In this document: positions 1 through 11,500 of the stretch, piece by piece | How positions within the stretch are numbered: position 1 is the first letter of the stretch | Layout: every line of letters begins with the position of its first letter | Source of the DNA: Echinometra lucunter | Lineage: Eukaryota; Echinodermata; Echinoidea; Camarodonta; Echinometridae | Assembly: GCA_029962745.1 (NCBI GenBank) | Contig: CM057158.1 | Location: forward strand, 15,739,173-15,803,172 | Direction of reading: 5' to 3' | DNA: 64,000 nucleotides | The notes under the pieces: generated by a model | The model's input: only the letters and a program-made list of their open reading frames with translations | The model's database searches: none | Told to the model about the DNA's origin: nothing | Translations under genes and position numbers: made by a program

Positions 1-532
1 AAACTCTTTAAATTGGCAATGCAGTGAATAATATATAATCACTATTTCTATGTTCAAATTGGCAATTTCTGATTCAATTTTAGAATTATATTTCATTTTG
101 GTTTATGTTATATCCATATTTATTTTTTCCAAGCTATGTAAATGTGGAAGAAAATAATTTGTATTGCCAATTTGAGGATTGAAGATGATTAGTTTAGACC
201 TCAAGAAAGCTCTGTACTGCTATGGGTTAAGAGAGGGTTTCATCCTCAAGGCTCAAAACACAGTTTCACCTAGACCAAAGCCTCTGTCTCTAGTTTCACC
301 ATGCGCTTGACGAAGGAGCAGGACATGGTTATATCATGAGATATAACCTCGACCGCATAGTCAGTAGGAATGTGAATTTAGGATGAGTGACGTGAGCGGG
401 GTGGAGTCATTCATCCTTTTAGCCAGAATGAAACAATCAACATTCATTTTTAAAATGTACCGTACACAGCTGAATACTGCAATGAAAAACATGGACCAGC
501 CGACCAGGTTCATCCATTCATGACAAATATCA

Positions 533-1109
533 GGGGGGTATTTCACAAAGAGTTAAGTTTGACTTACGAGTCGTGCTTAAGCGCCAATGCGCATCCGGTA
601 TTTAACGCCGAATCTCAGTGATAGACTCTTCAATAGCACGCGTCCCCTGACCATGATTCTGACCACTCATCCTTCTGTGTACTCAGTCAATGAATTAACC
701 TTGTCCTGACAAGTCTGTACCAAAACTAAATAGCATGCTTTTTTTGTTTCTTACTGGACGGCATGCTGTCGACCTACGAGTTCAATAAGCGTCAGTGTTT
801 TCTTAAAATTCACCATTTTCAGTTTATTCATCAGATATGAGGCAGAAAGGGGAAAATTGAGAGCCTCCGGAACATTGCTGGTAAGTAAAATCAAAACTTT
901 TCTTCTCTATTATAGAATATCTAAGTCAATGTATTTCGCGTTCGCATCAGCAATTAGTTTCACTATTCAAAACGCCGTTTTGACCTACGGGCATGACGGG
1001 TGATTCTGACCAATGCGGTGATGCGTAATATAAAGCACGCAAGTACCGGGTATGAATTTAAGTGCAACTTTGTCTTTAGTCAAACTTAAATCTTTGTGAA
1101 ACACCCCCC
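533..1109. mobile_element. MITE-like element with ~32-bp terminal inverted repeats
   Basis: The left end reads ggggggtatttcacaaagag and the reverse complement of the right end reads ggggggtgtttcacaaagat; both continue into ttaagtttgact. There is no coding capacity. A diverged element with similar ends sits at 32078-32402, so this looks like a dispersed non-autonomous DNA transposon family. No clear target-site duplication was found. Confidence 0.6.
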
Positions 1110-1686
1110 AGTACTCAATACTATAGTCGGTATAAACAAACCTACTTCTGCTTTATTGTTATTGCTTGCAGACTATATTCAGTACTGGCCGGCGAACGCG
1201 AACTGCGTCATCGGCACCGGCCGGCATGTTCCTGCTGCGACGCAAAACACGCAGCATGCAATGCAATCGTCCGATGCCGTCTATCCAATGATGGCAACGC
1301 AATAAGCGAACCATGGCATCGTCATCGAACAAATCACGATCACAAAGAAGACCATCCTGTATTCCATGATCATGATGTAAAATAAATAACAATAATTCAT
1401 GCATCGTATTTTTGCGTTTGAAAGAAAGAATTGCACTCACCTGCACCAGTCACCCAAACAACAATTTTTATTCAGGAGGAGTAAGCAGCAGGATCCTTCG
1501 TCTTCAATTTTCGCCGGTACTCTATGTACTAAATCATGCATGTGGTGGTGTACGTGTACCGTACGTTATGCATGACGCAGGGGCTCGTCACTTAATCGAC
1601 AACGTGATTGGTCAGCTTTGTGGGCGCTGGCTGTGGGCCAGCCGGCGCATTGCCAGCACACATGCGTGAACAGCTTTATGAACCCA

Positions 1687-1718
1687 CCCCCCCCCCCCCC
1701 CCCCCCCGGTTTACAGGT

Positions 1719-1768
<50 letters not shown>
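1687..1768. repeat. Poly-C run followed by (CA)n microsatellite
   Basis: An uninterrupted run of about 21 C is followed, after a short spacer, by roughly 24 CA dinucleotides (1721-1768). It is the source of a spurious Cys-Val open frame on the minus strand. Confidence 0.95.
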
Positions 1769-1773
<5 letters not shown>

Positions 1774-3347
1774 CATTGATCAAATTCAAGGAATAATTAC
1801 AGTAAACAGACATAAACATTAATCAAGTGTCAAAGTGGCAATGAAGAGCTTACATTTATGTAAACAAATACAATATCAATACCTTTTAATTTGTTAGCAC
1901 ATAAAAATTGACAATGTGTTCAATATTATTTTCGCATGCTGATAACTCATCAAATAACTATTTGGCACCAACCTGCATATAAAAAAACACAAACCATAAC
2001 ATTACTTAAAATAAAATTCTCTTCTTGCAGTTTGCTGAATCTTTCTTAAGTTATGAATTTAGAAGGTAGAAAATGTTTTTTTTTTCTTCTTCTTCTTCTT
2101 CTTGATTAGGGGGGCCGCATGCGCGGCCCCCGAGTCAATTTGATGCTGCCCACCAAAAGACACCTAAACATATAAAACAGAGTCTAAATTATGAGAATAA
2201 AATTGGATGAGAATTGTTCATTACAGCGTATGAAACGAGAATAGTCCCACTTACCTCCGATAAAAGTACACTCTAAACAGCTAAAAAGAGATGTATTCTG
2301 ATTTACTTGATTGTTGGATCCCACAAGCACCAGCCGTAAATGATCAGACTTCTGCTAAAAATGAACAATTTTCTTTTTTTACTATATTTTTTTTTTTTAT
2401 AGAATCGTATCAAATTAGTGTTGGAATCAGTGTCATTATTATTATGTTCTAGAAAAAATATTGTACTAGAATTCCGGTCATTTTCACTAGTACTGTGTCA
2501 GTTTTTTTTTACTATATGACTATAGATTTGTTTTAGAGTGCACTATGTGGGAGTTGATCCCCCCCCCCCCTATACACACACAGACACATACGCCGAGAAA
2601 AACGTTTAATGAATCATATTTCGGAACCCACCATCTCTTTTTTGAGCAGTTAAATGCCATCTTTGTGATTTGTATGATAATTTTTTAATGCTTAAATCAT
2701 ATTTTCACTGGAATGACTCTAATGCTTTGCTTTATCTCGCTTGCTCGCAAAAAATGGAAAGTGGAGTGAAGGTTGATAGTCGATCTGGAGAAGTTCGCCC
2801 CTTAATTTGCAAGTAATAGGGGCCCGGCACGTAATTTCAGAAATATTTCTGGCCCGGAGAGCAAAAATGATCAAGAACCCGGGCTCCATATAGTTTTCAA
2901 CTTCATGACGTTAATTTGCCAATGCCTTGTCGATGAAAATTTTGTTGTATTTTGTTTTTGTGACAGAAATTTAGACCTCTTCCTCATGAAAAAAATCCCT
3001 TTGGGTATGGAGGAAAAGAAATCCAGGTTTGGGGGCATTCAACCCTATAGCAGGGCCGTCCCTTGCGGGGGTGTCGACAGCCCCCTCCCCTCACACACAA
3101 AATGAGGCATTATGCACCACCTCTGTCAGGAAAAGAATTATTAAGGAATGGCAAGAGAAAGAGAGAAAGGAAAAGAAAAGAGAAAAGGAAGAAAAAGGAA
3201 AGGAAAGAAGAAAAGAAAGGAAAAGAAAAGAAGGAAAGAGAACGTGAGAAATTTAAGAGACAGAAAAGCAAGTCGTTTAATTTTTTATCGACCTTAAAGC
3301 TTTACTTTTTGTAACTTTCAATGGTTATTATTCACGCATTATATAAT

Positions 3348-3403
3348 ATTCTTTCCCATCGTATATGAAACATAATTATGTTTCATATACGATGGGAAAG
3401 AAT
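3348..3403. repeat. Perfect 56-bp palindrome
   Basis: Both 28-base arms are exactly complementary with no loop (centre between 3375 and 3376). Left arm begins attctttcccatcgtatatg. It could extrude as a cruciform. It is not part of a recognisable longer transposon. Confidence 0.9.
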
Positions 3404-4270
3404 TAGAACCTGTTAGGCCTACAAGCACAGCAATACAGTCAGCGGCCACCTCCAAAAGGTTTGACGAATACCTTCTCGCGCTGTCCTAAAGGTTTGGAAA
3501 CGCTCCCCCACCCAGCTAGGCGCGCCGGAAGCAGTTTGGGATGGGGGGGGGGGGGGCAAAGTCTCACTGATCGAGGGCTCACTTTTCAGCGGTTCATGTC
3601 ATCCTAATATAACACACAACACTACATACACACACTTCAGATTTCTTTAATCAAATTTAAGACAAAAGTGCCAGGATTTCATTTTAGGGGGGCGGTACAT
3701 CGATAGTGAGCACACAAAACGTGCCGAATTACCCCCCCCCCCCCACCCCCGGGCCGGGGAGTGTCCGGGGAAGCTACATACATCGTAGTTAATTGACATG
3801 TGCATAATAATATTTATACTTTTAATGTGTACTCAAGACATCGGTCTTCGGACCATTTTTCCTTGTTTTGATAGTTTTAACTGAATAAAATCCGATGTCT
3901 GCTCCTTCTCTTCCGACTTCTCTCACCTTTTTTCTCTCTAACTCCGAGTTTCTCTCTCTCTCTCTCTCTCTCTCTTGGGGGGGATTGGGGATTGAATATG
4001 CGTTTTTCCCCTCAATTTTCTCGGGGGGGGGGGGGGACGACCCCTCATGACTCCACAACCCCCGCTTCCAGCGTCTATTATGCCCCCATCCCATCTTTGT
4101 GCAAGATGATCACTGATCACTGATCACGTATATTCATTTCTTAGAATGAAGTTTTTATGGGGGGGGGGGGGGGGACAAACAGAAAAGAATCCTTCCAGTG
4201 TGGTAAGGAGTTACAGAGCAAATGATTTTAAAAATGGTATAGTTGGCCAGTATGCCACAAGTGGAGGTGT

Positions 4271-4345
4271 CGTGTCGTGGTCGAGTGGTTAATGCACATC
4301 CAGATACGCGAGAATCGTGGGTTCAAACTCCGACACGGCACTTTA
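4271..4345 (+). repeat. tRNA-derived SINE head
   Basis: An A-box-like stretch (gtggtcgagtggtta, from 4277) and a B-box-like stretch (gggttcaaactcc, from 4320) are correctly spaced. The first seven bases of the domain (cgtgtcg, 4271-4277) pair perfectly with cgacacg (4331-4337), like an acceptor stem. The T stem is imperfect and there is no clean anticodon arm, so this is a tRNA-derived SINE or tRNA pseudogene rather than a working tRNA. Confidence 0.5.
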
Positions 4346-4988
4346 AGCCTAATAGGCAAGGCGGCAAGGGCAAGGGATTATTATCGTGCTATATAAGCAC
4401 ATTCAATAATGCCAACGGGTTGCAATGTGTGCGTGTGTGTTTTTCTTTAATTAAAACAAAAGCAACCACAAGAAAGGTGTCTTCCGGGGGGGGGGGGGGG
4501 GGCGGGGTCACTCACAGATGGAAGTGGTACCCATGCTCGTCCAAGCACCTCAAATCTGGACCCTAAATCGCGTAATCTTTGGTGTCAAAATCTACCCCTA
4601 AATGGCGTAAATGGCGTAAGTTTAAGTAAAATATATCCGTAAAACGACGTAAATGGCGTAGGGCAATGAAAATTATACCCCTTAATGGCGTTTGTTGGTT
4701 GGCACAGTATACATGTATAAATGTACCCCTCAGATGCTGTACATCATTTACTTATGTGGTACTTTAGAATGAAGAGAATGAAGAAACATGAATTAATGCA
4801 GACTTCATACGTTGACCCCCCGGTTGACCCTCTTATCCAACTTTTCTCTCCACGTCGAAGAACCGGTTAAAACTTTTGTGATAACCCTAAACGTGGAACG
4901 TATACGTACGTACAGCTGTACAAAAAGACACCCGTTTTCAAAAAACGTCGTCGACGCTCAGGGTCGGAATTCTGACCCTTATTCGACG

Positions 4989-5023
4989 TTTTTTGTTTGT
5001 TTGTTTGTTTGTTTGTTTGTTTT
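4989..5023. repeat. (TTTG)n microsatellite
   Basis: About eight tandem TTTG units preceded by a short T-run. Confidence 0.9.
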
Positions 5024-5195
5024 TAAAGCATGGGTACCACTTCTAGATCTGTGAGTGAACTCCCAATGATCTCTCAGTGGAGAGATCAGTGTGAACTCCC
5101 CACCCGGAGGGGGGGGGGGGGGGTGTCTCTTACACCTCTCTGCGATAACAAATGGTGCATTTGCCAAAAGATGAGCTGTAGCTAGCCTCGAAAGG

Positions 5196-5264
5196 AGGAG
5201 TGCCGACCCTACCAGAATACGAGGCTAACGACGACTGTTCTAGACAGAACACTTCGGTCTAGCC
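5196..5264. repeat. Remnant end of the foldback family seen at 50770-51638
   Basis: The sequence from aggagtgccgaccctacc through cgaggctaacgacgactgtt to acagaacacttcggtcta nearly matches the right terminus of the large palindromic element (about 51578-51642). It marks a solo end of the same family just upstream of the zinc-finger gene promoter region. Confidence 0.65.
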
Positions 5265-5279
5265 TCGAGCTCGAGATAT

Positions 5280-5517
5280 AGATCGCAGCATAGCCTAGGG
5301 CGCGGCGGCGAGTGCGAGCGAGGCATAGGGGCGGGCGGGCGGGCGGGCGAGGACTCGTCGATAGAGCAATGGCTAAATGAAGTGCTCAATGCAACCCGAA
5401 GCAACATCCGGGTTTTCCCAATTATGACGTCACATTATCCGTTGTTATTTTCCATCATCAATTTCAGTCTTCTGTGAGCTTTTAGCTTCGCTGTAAGCTG
5501 TAAACTGGGAGAAAAGA
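5280..5517 (+). promoter_or_regulatory. Putative promoter/5'UTR of the ZNF236-like gene
   Basis: A GC-rich island in an AT-rich window carries tandem GGGC units (5327-5350, GC-box-like) and a perfect CRE octamer TGACGTCA (5425-5432) about 90 bases before the predicted start codon. No TATA box was seen. Promoter function is inferred from composition, motif and position. Confidence 0.5.
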
Positions 5518-5569
5518 ATGCCTCGTCGACGGTTTGTTCGACTTCGATATCGCACGGATGACCTGGGAC
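5518..5569 (+). CDS. ZNF236: ZNF236-like exon 1 (start codon exon)
   Basis: Encodes [17 protein letters not shown], a basic N-terminus, and ends in phase 1 before gtaagt. The acceptor at 8836 restores the frame exactly. Alternative upstream first exons cannot be excluded. Confidence 0.6.
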
Positions 5570-8500
5570 GTAAGTTTCCCTCTTCTTTTTGTTCATTCTG
5601 TTTGCGTTTTTGTGTCTAAATTTGTGATTTTTGTGGAGCTGTATTACTGCCCCCTTCGATGAATCTTCACACAAACCGCATTGCGTATAGCTAGCGTTAT
5701 GCAGCAAGTATGTAGTTCCGTGTGAATAGTGTACGTACACTGTGTGCATAAACGTTTGCAATAATAATTGCTGGCCTAGTTTGGCGGAGTGATACGTTAT
5801 TTATTCCGATTTACTGTGAACGAATTTGCGCTCCCTGTTTGAAATTAATGGGAACATATCGAAATATAGAATATATACCCTTATTTGGTGCATTGATTTT
5901 ACAGTTTTTTGTGATTTTCATTGTTTTTTTAGATGAAACAATCTGATGAACTTTCGCCCTCGTTTATAGGAAATGTAGCATTCCGCATATCGCGCTAGCT
6001 GTGTCTGTCCAGCTCGTGATTGCCATGACTATGCATACGGTATATACACACAGGCAGCGTATCAGCTCAGGCGAATACCGTACTGTCCGGCGTCACATCG
6101 CTTAGCTTTAGCGGTCTCGATCTTGTCCTGTTGTCAGGCCAGCTTGGTGGATGGACAGTGCCCCTATATCCCTTCCTTGCGTTGCTCAGCTGTTCTTGAT
6201 TTCGTGATGCTGTTAGATTTCACTCCTGTCTTCACTTGCATTTAGCTTGAGACTGACCTTTATTTGAAAATAGAAAAATGTAAGTTAGTTATAGAAATCT
6301 TGCTTATCTGCTGGGAGGAGCGGTGGGGGTGGTCGCGCCCCCCAAACACCTGCCAAATGCCAGAGAAAAACATGGGAAGAGTGGGAGCAGGCAAGGAACG
6401 ACAAAGAAATGTCCAGGCTTCAAACTTCACCCCTCCCTGAACCCTCCCCTCGTCTTGGGGCCTAGGGAGCGCGCGCAATTTGCACGTTCAATATTGTAAT
6501 TCGCATGCTTCGTGTGCTCACTACTGCCCCCTAAGCTACACCACTGAACTATTTGAATGTGAGGTTCTGAAATCGGAAAAAAGAAATAAGGCTGGGTCTG
6601 GCCCTGGCGGGGGAGGAGGAGGGAGCCTAGGACAGTAGGAGTGGGGATGTTTTGCATTTGGTTTTCTTTCTTTTTTTGCCAGGAGGGGCCCCAAAAATCT
6701 TTGTGGGGGGAGCCTTGAAACTATTGTTCCTCAAGGGAGCAAAGCCAAAGATGAAGGAATTTTTGAAAATATAAATATTTCTTTCACATTCAAAGCATTA
6801 GCAGGGTAATTAATTCAGGGAGAACATGAAAATCCACCCTGAAACTTACATGATGTAGTGAAAATAGTTGGATTTATAAAAGCAGGATAAAAAACAACAG
6901 ATTTGTAAAAGTTCTAAGGTAATTTAAAGAATATCTTTATTGTAAACTAATTCTTAAGAAATTAAGTGCATAGTTTGACACCCTTGATTTTGAGCATATC
7001 TTGTTTTTGGGGGTTTTTTTGTATTTGTTTTTCTTGTAACACAACATATACAATAGCAGCAGAACTTCATTAGTAAACAACAACCACAACAATGGACACA
7101 TGGAAAATTATGTCGTCTTTGCACTTTTTTTGTGTGATGTCATACGCCGTATATAGTATCCGTGAATAATAGTACTATTCACGGCTCGTGACGTCAGATG
7201 TTACCCTCCATGGCAAATTTGCTCATTTGCATGAAGCTGGTGTGAATTGTATTTTATTACATGATGCACATTGGACCAATCAATTTCAGAGATTCTTATC
7301 ATGATGGATATAAAATGCAATATTTCCTGAAAAGAAATACAGTAAAACCTCTCTAAGCATGTATAGTGGCCACCCAAGGTAAACAAAATGTGTGTCCTTT
7401 AATAGACAGGGGGCTGCTATAGACGTTCTTAAACACATAATTTATCTCCATGGGAATCATTTTCAGTGGCCACTACAGGAAGGTGGCTGCTGAAAAGTGC
7501 TATAAAGAGGTGGCGCTGAGACGGGTCAGATTGTAGTACATTATCAATGGCCAATCATATGGGAGAGTATCCGAGAGTTATTCAAAAACTGCTCTTCAGA
7601 GACTCCATTTTGCACTTTCATGCAACTTTTGAATTCAAATTTTCCTCAAATTTTTCTTTTCTGCCCCTCGTGTCTTTTTTTGTTGTTGTTAATTGGTTTT
7701 ATTTGGCAGTTAGTCAGAATTGACTATTTTCGCCACAAATTTTTCTTTTATTTCGTATAAAATTACATATTCCTAATTGAATATTTTTCCAAAATTTACT
7801 TATTTGTATGTTGTTTTTTTTTGGGGGGGGGGTTGTTTTTCCCATTTCGTCTCAGAAAAAATAAATTGGTACTCGCTTCGTGCATTGCATGATACCATGG
7901 ATCTGTAATATAACACGCCCCAAATTTATCGCCTCTACCCACACGTCCGCTTCACACAATCCCTCACCCTTTTGATAGGCCCTTATATAAATTGTCTTTT
8001 AACCAGGTATTATGACAGCTTCTTTCCCTTCCATAATATTTGATAGGAAATTCTCATGACCTATTAACAGTATACCAAGGCATTTTTAGCTCAGGTTCCC
8101 TACTGCATATGGGGGGGGGATGTATTACATCACATAATTAAAGACATTGGTTAACATTGTTATGATTTTAAAAAATCTTGTTTTGTTACTTGAAAATAGG
8201 ATAAACATAAGGGTTATCGTGTAAAAATACCAGTCTGAAAGTTTCAAAGTATAATATCCACAGGAAGTATTTTTAAATATAAAAAATGTGAACCAATGTT
8301 TGAAAAATACACGAGAGTCGGTTGCACAGAATAGACATAAGGAGTGCGCATGCGCGTATGACTCGCCTTACCGTACTTGTGTATTGGCGTATCACGCGGC
8401 GGGAGGCACATAACGGCATTTTCAAATTCAAGCAAAGTGGTCCTCTTAGTGATTGTCTCGTGAGACGAAGGATAATAAAATCGCCGTTTGCGTTTAACTT

Positions 8501-11500
8501 ACACTTTTTCATTCAAATTGTGGTTGGTTTCAGGGTTTTGTAGTACAAATACAAGTACTCATACATATGTTTCATCTTAGTTTGAGAATTTTTCAAATCA
8601 GCTACTCACAAAGGTAGCCAATGCCTTTAAAACGTCATCATCAATAATGAAATAAACTATTTTGCTGCTGTTTAAGTAAATCTATTCTAGTTAGATTGGA
8701 AAATGCCCATTTAATATAAAATTGTAACTTATACACTGAATTTATTTTTGAATACCGGTAGCCAAAACTGTACCTTAGGATAATAATTAAAACAATAAAA
8801 CTAATTTTCTTTATAAATGTTTCTTATGGTTACCAGTCAGCAACAATGCAGAGGAAGAAGCCCCTGCCCCAGCTGTGGTGGCACCACCTAAAAGCCCTGG
8901 GACTGGACCCTACAAGTGCGAGGTGGTCCAATGTGCTAAGGAGTATGCTCGCTGGAAGGACTTCAAGCGTCATCAACGGAGCCACCAGTTTGACAAGCTG
9001 CACCGATGTGACCAGTGTGATTTGTCCTTCAATGTGGAATATAACCTTATCCTGCACAAGGCGACCCATGCTGTGGAGAACTTGGAGTGTCCTGAGTGCA
9101 AGAAGAAGTTCAGCAGGGTGGCCAGTCTCAAATCACATATCATGCTTCATGCCAAGGAAGAAGTTCTGATCTGTCCAGAATGTGGCGATGAGTTTGGTCT
9201 CCAGGTAAACATGTCAAGGGTTTAGTGCAAAAAAGGGCTATTTGCATTTTTTATTTTAATAAGATTTCAAAATTAAAATCATCCAGTAGAGACCAGGAAC
9301 CCACTGGTAACAATGGTTTCTACAGCAAACTTTACTACAGCTGGGTATCACCCAAAAGATATGGCTATCTGCTTTAAATTGCAGTGTGTCAGTGCAACAA
9401 ATCTTTATTTCAGGATTTATCAAAATTGCCAAAAATACAGATAGCCCTTTGTTGCACAAGACCCTCGATGTATATCAACAGGATAACAGGCCAATCATTT
9501 AGTAATATTTGGAATTCAAACCTTAATACCCTTGTTTTAATGTGTTTGTACTATTCATCATATGTGTGCTGATAACATTTATCTCATTTATCTCATTTGT
9601 TGGTCATATTTCATATATATATATTTACCAGAAAGCCTCAAATTTCTATTTTAGAGATTGATTTGAAGCAATAAAGAGATGAGTATTTATGTAAATTTGT
9701 GAAGAATTTTTGACTTAGGAGTTCATTCTCGATGTAAATGTGACCATGCATGTTAATATAAAAATCTCCTATGACCATGTAATACCATATTCAGAAATTT
9801 TGTATTTTGATGACTCTGTTTCAATAAATGTGCAGGTCTCTCAAAGTGAAGAAAGATTAATGTGTTTTGTGATCTGCTAAGTCACTTAGACATTTGTCCA
9901 ACCAAGTTAAAGTTTATAGCTTTGTGGACCAGTATCTAATGACATTTTATTTTCCTTTCTTCTTACCTGAACAGAGAACTCTCAATGAGCATCTTCAGGA
10001 GCATGCTGCTGAAGCCGCTGAACCTAAGGAGCACACATGCAAGATCTGCGCAGAGAAGTTCCCCATGCACTACATGCTCAAAGAACACATGAGGCAGAAG
10101 CACAAACCCAGATTCAGGTATATATTGACAAACTGAATATAATGCTTAAAATTACAGAAAGTGGGGCACTTGTTTGTGTGAAAAAGATGTTCTTGTAATT
10201 TGAAATTTAAATCTGGAATGAAACCATATGACACTATATCATTCCTAATGGATCTTATTCTGTTTCACAAGTGCTTTCCATATCCTGCAAATGGTACTGT
10301 ACAAAATGATTAAGAACTACAAGAAAACTGGAGACTTATGTGTATCTCTGGAAAATGGATGGAAAACTCAACTTGCCACCTGATGAAATTTGATTATGTT
10401 TTCAATAATAAAGAATTTTCTCAGTCGAGTTGTTAAAGTAATAGAAAAGAAGTAGAACTCCTTAAAGAAGCAGCTTACATAGTTTTACTATCAGTTCTTT
10501 GATCCTTCATGCCAAACAGGTCAGCAGTGATGAACACCAAGTTTGTGAGACGTAACCTGGACAGATCAAGATTCCATCATGGCTGTGAACATTGTGGAAA
10601 GTCCTTCTCAAAACCAAGTCAGTTGGAGAGGCATGTTCGTATTCATACAGGTGAGGTTTATGTTCATTCATTTACAGCGAATCCTGTATATAAAGACTAC
10701 CCAAAGGAGACAAGAAATGCGTTCTTTATGAGCAGGTGGTTTTTATGGACATGTTCCTTTAATACACATTTCAGTGGAAAAAAATATTCAAGGGAAACCA
10801 AAATTGTGGTCTTTATAGACTGGTGGTCTTTCTATGCAGGTGGTCACTCAAGCAGGTTCAACTGTATATTTTATATTCTGTTGTTGAACATTATCTTTTT
10901 CTCAACAGCATAGAGAAGCGGTAAGATGTTCTGTAAGAATGATGTTACTTGTTGAAATACAAGCCTGCCTGGAAGAAATAGAACACCAGAGATCTGCGTT
11001 TCCAATGACATCATGGCCACAATATCATTACCGGTAGTTTTTTTTTTTTTTATTGGGTTGAAAGTTCTTTTCTGAGTAAAATTACGCCAAGATCATGAAG
11101 TTTGTTTACGGCGTTCTGATTCTACAACTATTTGGGTTAGACAATGTCATGGCAGATTGGCTACTTTTGCTATGGTAGTCATGCTTGAAGCAGGGAGAAA
11201 GTTGCGCATGATGGCATAAGTTATAGTAAGCTTTGTTGTCACAAAATTGTGACCGCTCTCGCTCTGAAAATTGAAGTGGTTGTAGGAAGGGACATCAATA
11301 TGTGCAACATTCCTGCTGCTTCAAGCATGACTACAGTTGCAAAAGTAGCAAATGACAAATGTTTAAAATGACATTGTCTCACAAAAGTCAACTGTAAAAT
11401 CAAATACCTTCCCCAAACTTCATGGTCTTGGTGTCATTTTACTCGGAAAAGAAATTTCTCCCTAACAATTTCAAAACAAAAACCAATGATATTGCATCCA

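Larger units (their letters stand above)
1..5200. other. Intergenic, repeat-rich upstream region
   Basis: No protein-coding gene could be supported here. The open frames are short and mostly run through homopolymers, CA repeats or purine tracts. The stretch holds a foldback element (533-1109), a C-run plus CA microsatellite, at least eight poly-G/poly-C runs of ten or more bases, a perfect palindrome (3348-3403) and a tRNA-like SINE head. It lies directly upstream of the GC-rich promoter region of the zinc-finger gene. Confidence 0.6.
5570..8836 (+). other. Intron 1 of ZNF236-like gene
   Basis: A 3.3-kb intron with no supported internal gene. It contains a dispersed repeat of about 490 bp (8141-8632) also found at 44537-45028, a 'sliding-scale' type repeat at about 7345-7540 shared with intron 4, and short imperfect palindromes around 7160-7185. 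Confidence 0.6.

Noticed and set aside
1566..1796. Open frames on both strands with Cys-Val or Thr-His repeats
   Set aside because: They are translations of the (CA)n microsatellite and poly-C run.
3029..3314. Lys/Glu/Arg-rich frames
   Set aside because: Purine-rich low-complexity DNA; no splice context or conserved motif.
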